From positions 1-34,297 of the IMG/VR virus record IMGVR_UViG_3300017971_000168: 34,297 nt of DNA; one strand, given 5' to 3'. Under the pieces are notes generated by a model, which was given only the letters and a program-made list of their open reading frames with translations, had not been told where the DNA came from and did not search any database. Positions 28,043 through 34,297 of this stretch are shown here, in pieces. The DNA comes from a virus. The translations under genes and the position numbers were made by a program. Positions within the stretch are counted from its first letter, which is position 1; every line of letters begins with the position of its first letter.

Positions 28043-29758
28043 TTATGTTAAATAATTACTTAGTCTTATACAATACAATCGTGTGCTGCCTGTAGTAGCA
28101 GTCGATGCTGCTAATGTTGCATCTCCAATTCCTACACCTGTTGTGGTAACAACTAAATTAAAAGAAGCAGTTGCATATCCATTTATTAAAATATTAAATG
28201 TTCCCGCAGGTCCTTGTGTAACTGCACCATTGTTTTCAATAAACTCATTTAAAACTAATTCAGGTACATTTGAATTATAGTCAACTGACAAAAGAAATGT
28301 GTTTGTATGGTTACCAGGCGATCTTAACGAGATCATGTATATAGTATATCTAGTAATTTCAAAGTTTAAAGCAACCGGGGTCGTTCCCAAATTACTAAAA
28401 AGTTGGAAATTTCCCATTAAATGACTATCGCCTAATCCTAGCTTATTAGCAACCGGTAAATCAACAGAATTTGGTCTTACTGTTAAAGGACTTCCTCCTT
28501 CTACCTCAAAGTCTATTGTATTTCCGCCTCCTTCTGATTTTAACAAAAGACCAAAAGTATCATTACGAAGTAATAATTTATCATTATCGTTTCGTGTAAT
28601 TCTTGAATTAACATTTGCACCAGATACAATAGAAGCACTTCCTTCTTTTAGTGTATTACATTCAAAATCTAAAACTGGACCAGATTGAACCGAATAAATC
28701 TTATCATTTTCGCTATATAAATCGTTAGCTATAATTTTTATAAAACAAGCTCCTTGTAATGAAAATACAGATGTAGGAGCTCCAAAATTAGTATGTCTAA
28801 TTCTATTACCTTTCATATAAAGATTACCAAGATTGTTATAGACAATCACAGAAGGACCAGCGCTAAAAATTTCATCAAAATTTATATACATATTACCTGT
28901 ATTTCCGGCTGGTAAAAGAGGGGCATCACACAAAATTTGTGTTGCACTAAAATATACTGGACCTGTACTTGTATGCTTGATTCCTCCATTATCAGCACAT
29001 TGAAAAAAATTCTTTACAAAAACATTAAATCCATTAGTTGGGCTTGTGATTTGTAAATTTATTCTATCTCCTGTCGTTGGTTTAAACCAATCATTTACTA
29101 TAATTGTGCCCCCATTTTTTCCTATCACATTACTTTTAAGTACTATAGCTGGGGCATCTAGTGTTACCCAATTTGGTAAGGTAAAATCTTCAGTATATTG
29201 ACCTCCTCCGATAATTTTAATTACATATCTATTGGTTTGACTGGGAATATCTCCACCTGTTAATGCATTAATTAATGTAATTGCTTGTCCAATTGTTAGT
29301 AGAGGATCATCATCGCTTTTTCCACCATTAGTATCATTTCCCGCTTTATTTACATAATAAATATTTTGTTTGTCAAATATAGGAATAGCTGGAGAAGAAA
29401 AATTATACCAAGCAATTAATTGATCAGTTGTTTGTAAAGTAATTCCAGCATTATTCCATGTTAAAGCAGTTCCGCTAAAACTATAATCAGTCGGATTTAA
29501 TCGCAATTGTCCATTTAGAAATAATCCGAATGCATCCGTTCCAGAAGGCGTTTGACTTAATGTGAAGGCGGTCTGCCCTGGAGTAGTAACAGGCAATACT
29601 TCTTGATCAGCTGATCCTCCTGCAGCATTATCAACATAACCTTTCGTAGCTAATTCATCATCGAGAGTTAAAGAAGGCGCCCCATCATATTTTAAAGGGG
29701 AAAGCCTATCGAAATCTTTAGTTACTTTTAATAATTTCCCATGCCCTAAATCAGTCAT
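28043..29758 (-). CDS. Beta-helix tail fibre, paralog 2 (571 aa)
   Basis: The N-terminus MTDLGHGKLLKVTKDFD and ATKGYVDNAA resemble those of the 1195-aa fibre. A short beta domain (TTPGQTAFTLSQTPSGTDAF) precedes the beta-helix entry IYYVNKAGNDTNGGKSDDDP. The C-terminus (LRSPGNHTNTFLLSVDY, GPAGTFNILINGYATASFNL) is shared with the 458-aa paralog. TTAGGAG is the SD. Role as in paralog 3. Confidence 0.8.
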   Translation of the reverse strand: MTDLGHGKLLKVTKDFDRLSPLKYDGAPSLTLDDELATKGYVDNAAGGSADQEVLPVTTPGQTAFTLSQTPSGTDAFGLFLNGQLRLNPTDYSFSGTALTWNNAGITLQTTDQLIAWYNFSSPAIPIFDKQNIYYVNKAGNDTNGGKSDDDPLLTIGQAITLINALTGGDIPSQTNRYVIKIIGGGQYTEDFTLPNWVTLDAPAIVLKSNVIGKNGGTIIVNDWFKPTTGDRINLQITSPTNGFNVFVKNFFQCADNGGIKHTSTGPVYFSATQILCDAPLLPAGNTGNMYINFDEIFSAGPSVIVYNNLGNLYMKGNRIRHTNFGAPTSVFSLQGACFIKIIANDLYSENDKIYSVQSGPVLDFECNTLKEGSASIVSGANVNSRITRNDNDKLLLRNDTFGLLLKSEGGGNTIDFEVEGGSPLTVRPNSVDLPVANKLGLGDSHLMGNFQLFSNLGTTPVALNFEITRYTIYMISLRSPGNHTNTFLLSVDYNSNVPELVLNEFIENNGAVTQGPAGTFNILINGYATASFNLVVTTTGVGIGDATLAASTATTGSTRLYCIRLSNYLT

Positions 29759-29768
29759 ATTTTATCTC

Positions 29769-32700
29769 CTAATTAAATGAAGAAATTGTAGTTTGTAATT
29801 CTGTAGTACCAGTTGCAATTCCAATGAATGTTTCCATGGTGGCCACTCCACTTGTTAAATTGATCCTTAAAATATAATCAGGAGAATAGGTTCCCACTGT
29901 AATTTGATATACTCCCGGGGCAGTCACAGCTACGGCACAATTTACTAATCCACTAATTGCAACTTGTAATGCTAAAATTGGCGATGTTCTAACTATTACC
30001 ATATCAAATGCCCCATCATCTCCATTTGGAGCTGTAACAACTACAAAAAACTTACCCGGAGCATCAAATGTAAAAGCAGGTTGGGCAACTGGTCCTAAAT
30101 TTACATAAGACGCATATTCACCAGAAACAACTGTATTAGCAGATGTCCTACCAACCCAAAGCTCTACACCTTCCATATTTAAAACATCAGCATTTGGGTT
30201 TGGAAAGATAGTATCTGTAGGGCCCGGAAGCCGTTGCCATATGCCATTTAATAAATGTTTTTCTACATGTTGCTGAATCGCTAAACTGGTAGCTAATTGT
30301 GTATTTGAAGGAGATGCCATTGTGTCATCTGTACTAATATCATTAACACCTGCACCCGTATTTAGAAAGACTTGGTTTGTAGCAGCATCTAATCTATATA
30401 CAATACTCCACCCTGTAATTGTAGAGCCTTGCGCTGATCCTGTATTTCCAAACATAAAAATACCGGCATTAGTTTTAAAATGTAAATAATTACTATTAAC
30501 ATTGCTTGATTTAAATGCTCCATCAAAATAACAATCCCAAAGAAGGTAATTGTTTGTATGATTAAATGGTAAAACCCCATAAACTGGATATTGGTCTTCA
30601 GTAGTTTGAAAATACATTCCAGTTTCAGCAGGAACAGAGGCAGTTCCTTGAATTCTTACTTTTCCAACACCATTATCTACTGGTTGACCAATTCTTACTT
30701 CACCATCTACATGAAATTTACTTTGTGGAACAATTCCAATTCCTACCTGATCATTTGTAATATCCGTATTTATTAAATTAGTATCTGTAGAACCTTCTGT
30801 TATATAATTTGTAACATTAGTTCCAAAGGTTTTAGTTATCGAAGTCCCAGAAGCAGTAGTTAAACATTCAGAGTCTGTACCATCCCCATGCTGAATAGAT
30901 AAACTACCATTACCAGTACCATTTCCTCTTACTATTAAATTAGTCGATGAATCTGTAGAAGAAGCTTGAAAAGCAGAATTCGCTAACGACGTAAGTATTT
31001 GATTTTCACCAGGTTGAAACCTAAAAGTAAAATTATTAAAATCGTTAGATATAATTACATCACCTTTTGTACTATCTATTGTAGATACTAAAGTTAGATT
31101 TTCACTAGGCTGAGTACCACCATTTAATTTTTGGCCACCGTCACGGCCTGGCAAATATGCAGCATTTATATGATTAGTTGGTAAATCTCTGGCGCCTAAT
31201 TCATCATGGTTTTGAACTGTTGCTAATCCAGTTGTATCTTCAAATGCTGTTTGAAAATCGCCTATCGTAGCACCTGTTTCAAAAGTTACTCTTCCAATAT
31301 ATAAAGCATGACTCGCTATACGTGCAGGAACTTCTGGAGGTCTTCCTTCTCCTTTAGCTAATGCTTCAGCTGTATATTGATCGCGACCATATAATGAAAC
31401 AAGACTGCCATCGCTTTCTATATAAAAAAATTGATTCGCCCATCTATCAGCAGTCATATTTACTAATGTTCCACTTCCATCGTCGTAATTATTATTATCC
31501 CACTGTGTTACATTATTTTGTTTTGTAAAACCTCCTACTCCATCTCTATAATACCTATCAAAATTATCACCTGTGCTTGTATCAATTTCGCTTATTGGAA
31601 GTTTATTTAATTTGACCCAGATAGTTCCGGCTCCTACAAATACATTTCGTGTGCCTGTTCCGCTAATAACAAGACCTGCAGCATAATAAAGTTCACTTAT
31701 GTCATATAACCGTTTTTGAACCAAAGATATAGCGTCATTACTAAAGTGTTTTTGATCAGTAATATGTAATTCTGTACCTTCTCTAAAAACAGAATAAAGT
31801 TCAAAAACTGTATTTTCATTATCAGTAATCAAAGCACCATTTGTAGTTACATTTAATACAGGAAACCCACCAGCATAATCTACATAAATATAATTTTGAC
31901 TATTATCTACCAAAGACATAGAAGGATTGGTAGACCAAGAAAAATATGCTAAAACTGCAGTAGGAGAATTAAGATTTCTAAGATAACCAGCACCTCCAGC
32001 AACACTTACTGTACCATCCAAATTATCTTGAATTGCACCACCTGAAAAATATCCTGCACTTAAAATATTAGTTAAAATTTCATTTGGCGAACCTAATATA
32101 GTTTGATTATTAGTATTAAAATTTAAATTATTAATATCTCCTAAAGTCTTAGGAGTAGTTACATTATCATCCTTATAACCCCCCGATAACATATTCAAAT
32201 TACGACCATCATCTTTTGGTTTTATTTGATTACCTGGGACATCTTCTTCCCATATGCTATTTGATGTATGTTCATCTACATATTGTTTATCAACAAGTTG
32301 TGTATCTAAGGTAAATGTAGGATGAGAAGAGTAAATAATTTCTCTAGCACTTGGAAATACTGTATCTGAATCAATTACCAATCCATTATTAGAACTATAT
32401 CGTCCTTTTAAATCAGCATCATTAAATCCTATAGTAACGGCATAATCTGCATTTACAACAGCTGTAGAAGTAAGTCCTTCCTCAAAATATTCTGTTTGCA
32501 ATGATAATAAATCACTAGCATCTGTTAACTCATAAATCTTGTTACTTGTTGAGATTATTCTGTTTGCTTTTATAAAGAAACTTGCACCATTACTTGCTTT
32601 AAAAATAACCCCATCTTCATTAAGAACAAAATTAGCAGTTAAATTCAATATAGCATGATTTAAATCGAAAGACGTAGTAGTTGTTGTATTTGAACAATCT

Positions 32701-33356
32701 ATCATATTACAAAATAAATTTAATTCTCCTCTGTAAGTTGGTGATACAATAGAATGATTTAATGCGAATATTCTATGTATATATGCATCTGCAAGAGCTC
32801 CTGTACCTGATATTCCAGGTCCATTTTCAACATCTAAACGACTAATAATTCTTAATGAAAATTGAGAAGCTGCTGCCGTATTTAACACTAATGCTGGAGC
32901 ACCTCCGACAGGAGTTGCCAATTCGCCAATAAGCAAACTAGATGGGTTAACCGCATTTGTAGTTACAGTCCCCTCTATTCGTGCCCCTGGTCCAGTTACA
33001 TGTACAAACTCAGGTATTGTAATATTCTCAGAATAAAGACCACCATCAATTATTCTAATATTAAATTGATTTCCAAAAGTAGGTAATTGGGCCGCTGCTT
33101 TTGCAATCGCAGCTCCAATTGTTAATAAACATTCATTTTCACTTTTACCGTTATTTGAATCATTTCCAGCTTTCCCTACACAAAAAAATTGTTCTTGAGA
33201 TAAATCTGCAAAAGGAGCTGAATCTACATATTCTTTTGTAACAACTTGCAATGGATCGGTAAAAACAGTTGAGCTTTCATATTTATAGAATTTGCCAGTT
33301 GCCATTTCGGCATCTTTGACAAATTTATAATCATTATCATGTCCTAAATCTGGCAT
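29769..33356 (-). CDS. Long multi-domain tail fibre, paralog 1 (1195 aa)
   Basis: Largest gene of the genome. MPDLGHDNDYKFVKDAEM and TKEYVDSA begin it; FFCVGKAGNDSNNGKSENE starts a beta-helix domain (about residues 55-330). Next come a YVDEHTSNSIW module, a long beta-rich central region, a TFRFQPGENQIL segment, a tail-needle-like VGIGIVPQSKFHVDGEV motif as in intramolecular-chaperone fibres, a second HVEKHLLNGIW module, and a C-terminal domain like the other two paralogs (TFDAPGKFFVVVTAPNGDDG). It probably forms the main adhesive fibre. GGAG precedes the ATG. Confidence 0.8.
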   Translation of the reverse strand: MPDLGHDNDYKFVKDAEMATGKFYKYESSTVFTDPLQVVTKEYVDSAPFADLSQEQFFCVGKAGNDSNNGKSENECLLTIGAAIAKAAAQLPTFGNQFNIRIIDGGLYSENITIPEFVHVTGPGARIEGTVTTNAVNPSSLLIGELATPVGGAPALVLNTAAASQFSLRIISRLDVENGPGISGTGALADAYIHRIFALNHSIVSPTYRGELNLFCNMIDCSNTTTTTSFDLNHAILNLTANFVLNEDGVIFKASNGASFFIKANRIISTSNKIYELTDASDLLSLQTEYFEEGLTSTAVVNADYAVTIGFNDADLKGRYSSNNGLVIDSDTVFPSAREIIYSSHPTFTLDTQLVDKQYVDEHTSNSIWEEDVPGNQIKPKDDGRNLNMLSGGYKDDNVTTPKTLGDINNLNFNTNNQTILGSPNEILTNILSAGYFSGGAIQDNLDGTVSVAGGAGYLRNLNSPTAVLAYFSWSTNPSMSLVDNSQNYIYVDYAGGFPVLNVTTNGALITDNENTVFELYSVFREGTELHITDQKHFSNDAISLVQKRLYDISELYYAAGLVISGTGTRNVFVGAGTIWVKLNKLPISEIDTSTGDNFDRYYRDGVGGFTKQNNVTQWDNNNYDDGSGTLVNMTADRWANQFFYIESDGSLVSLYGRDQYTAEALAKGEGRPPEVPARIASHALYIGRVTFETGATIGDFQTAFEDTTGLATVQNHDELGARDLPTNHINAAYLPGRDGGQKLNGGTQPSENLTLVSTIDSTKGDVIISNDFNNFTFRFQPGENQILTSLANSAFQASSTDSSTNLIVRGNGTGNGSLSIQHGDGTDSECLTTASGTSITKTFGTNVTNYITEGSTDTNLINTDITNDQVGIGIVPQSKFHVDGEVRIGQPVDNGVGKVRIQGTASVPAETGMYFQTTEDQYPVYGVLPFNHTNNYLLWDCYFDGAFKSSNVNSNYLHFKTNAGIFMFGNTGSAQGSTITGWSIVYRLDAATNQVFLNTGAGVNDISTDDTMASPSNTQLATSLAIQQHVEKHLLNGIWQRLPGPTDTIFPNPNADVLNMEGVELWVGRTSANTVVSGEYASYVNLGPVAQPAFTFDAPGKFFVVVTAPNGDDGAFDMVIVRTSPILALQVAISGLVNCAVAVTAPGVYQITVGTYSPDYILRINLTSGVATMETFIGIATGTTELQTTISSFN

Positions 33357-33370
33357 TTCTATATCTCCAA

Positions 33371-34297
33371 TTAACTATTATCTGATCTTGATTGCTCTAC
33401 CCAAATGCTATTAACTGTGGAATAAACAAAAACAATCATATCATTCAATCCTAATGTAAAAGGTTGGCCACCCGCTGTTGCAAGTCCATTCCCATTTACA
33501 AAAGTTACGGTTTTCGTATTATCAGTTCCTATAAAAATAACTTTTTTTGATGCGCTATCAGAAGGAACTGGAATTTGAGGATTAGCTGTTATAGTAGTTT
33601 CACCAGCTGTTGAAGATCGGATATATATTACATCAAAATCAACATTTGGAATTCCTGTTGCAGCCACTACATCTACAATTGAAGATTCAGATAAATATAT
33701 TCCTTTGGCGGTTCCTAAATCTAAGGTATCACCTGCTGTAGAAACACTTATAAGAGTTCCAGTCTCAGTCCACATTCCATTTGTTGTATGAGCATCAACA
33801 TATGTCTTTACAGCTTGCTCAGTGGGGAGAGCCGTATCAGAATTATCTACTAAAGTTCCATCGGTAGAAAATTCAACTATATTTTGACCACCTGCACCAA
33901 ATTGAATTCCACCTGTTGCATCAAATTGAACTGTATCGCCAGCATTTGTTAGCGTTACATCTGTTCCTGTTCTTGTCCATACACCGTTTGTGCTATGATT
34001 ATCTACATAGGTTTTGATAGCTAATTGTGTGACAACAGCTGTATCAACAGCCCCTGTAAAAGTCCCATCAATAGAAATAGCTGTTACATTTTGACCACCA
34101 CCTGAAAATTGAAGTCCACCAGTTGCGTCAAGCTCTGTAGTATCGCCAGCATTTTGTAATGTAACTGTAGTTCTAGTTCTATCCCAAATGCTTTCTGTAG
34201 CGACTGCATCGTCAACATATTTTTTATTTGGAATATCATTATTATCAGTAACTAAAGTTTCATAATTAGTCGTATTAGCATGCAGAGTTGATCCGTC
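33371..34297 (-). CDS. Repeat-containing tail fibre protein, C-terminal part
   Basis: The continuation of the gene that starts at 363. Unique sequence is 33371-34174 (267 codons plus stop); 34175-34297 repeats the first 123 bases of the window in the same frame. It contains modules two and three (VDNHSTNGVW, VDAHTTNGMW) with NAGDTVQFDATGG, then a C-terminal domain (TTITANPQIPVPS to VEQSRSDN) shared with the 148-aa virion protein. Full length is 388 aa. It ends 14 bp before the 1195-aa fibre gene. Confidence 0.85.
   Translation of the reverse strand, partial: DGSTLHANTTNYETLVTDNNDIPNKKYVDDAVATESIWDRTRTTVTLQNAGDTTELDATGGLQFSGGGQNVTAISIDGTFTGAVDTAVVTQLAIKTYVDNHSTNGVWTRTGTDVTLTNAGDTVQFDATGGIQFGAGGQNIVEFSTDGTLVDNSDTALPTEQAVKTYVDAHTTNGMWTETGTLISVSTAGDTLDLGTAKGIYLSESSIVDVVAATGIPNVDFDVIYIRSSTAGETTITANPQIPVPSDSASKKVIFIGTDNTKTVTFVNGNGLATAGGQPFTLGLNDMIVFVYSTVNSIWVEQSRSDNS
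34175..34297. repeat. Right copy of 123-bp terminal direct repeat
   Basis: Exact copy of 1-123. It should be counted once; the unique genome is 34,174 bp. Confidence 0.93.

Noticed and set aside
34175-34297. The 123-bp repeat as a true physical direct terminal repeat
   Set aside because: A continuous gene frame crosses the join and the packaging genes are of the headful P22 type, so an assembly overlap of a permuted genome is simpler.
1-34297. Integrase, lysogeny repressor, CRISPR array, insertion sequence
   Set aside because: No tyrosine or serine recombinase motifs, no CI-like protein, no regularly spaced repeats and no transposase were seen on either strand.

Overview
The window is a complete, circularly permuted genome of a tailed phage of the podovirus type, about 34.2 kb. 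The last 123 bases (34175-34297) repeat the first 123 exactly, and one tail-fibre gene reads in frame across that join, so the unique length is 34,174 bp. Base composition is AT-rich. The head and packaging genes follow the order of Salmonella phage P22: small terminase, large terminase, portal, scaffold, coat, gp4-like, gp10-like, then gp7/gp20/gp16-like ejection proteins. The tRNA-Ala and tRNA-Glu genes closely resemble gammaproteobacterial ones and the phage carries a csrA gene, so the host is probably an AT-rich gammaproteobacterium. Legionellales is a guess, not a result.

Layout. A control region at about 17.3-17.6 kb separates two transcription directions. Rightward (17.5-25.1 kb) lie about 25 short, tightly packed early genes. 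They include an AlpA-like HTH protein, CsrA, a RecA-like (Sak4-type) ATPase, a DUF669-type single-strand binding protein, an orphan radical SAM protein, a DUF1064 nuclease, several tiny membrane proteins and several small Zn-binding proteins. Leftward lie a winged-helix (replication-initiator-like) gene, four small paralogous genes around an odd tRNA, and then the late genes. The late genes run from terminase (15.35 kb) through head, ejection and tail genes, across the contig join, through three paralogous beta-helix fibre genes (33.4-26.6 kb), to a lysis block (26.6-25.1 kb). Early and late genes meet tail to tail at 25.11-25.13 kb with a 23-bp overlap.

How it works together. No integrase, DNA polymerase or obvious lysogeny repressor was recognised. 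Replication would rely on the host plus the winged-helix protein and the annealing ATPase/SSB/nuclease set, and packaging is probably headful from concatemers. Control is visible as sigma70-like promoters sharing a TTGACATTTRT motif, a terminator or short RNA in front of the early operon, an internal promoter for scaffold and coat, and hairpins that bury the ribosome binding sites of the coat and initiator-like genes.

Most unusual parts: the host-like tRNA-Ala/tRNA-Glu pair held between 86-bp direct repeats that rebuild the start of the holin gene; the four-member small-protein family around a tRNA with C33; the candidate RNA with anti-Shine-Dalgarno segments ahead of the early operon; phage-borne CsrA; and an orphan radical SAM gene followed by a long structured RNA.
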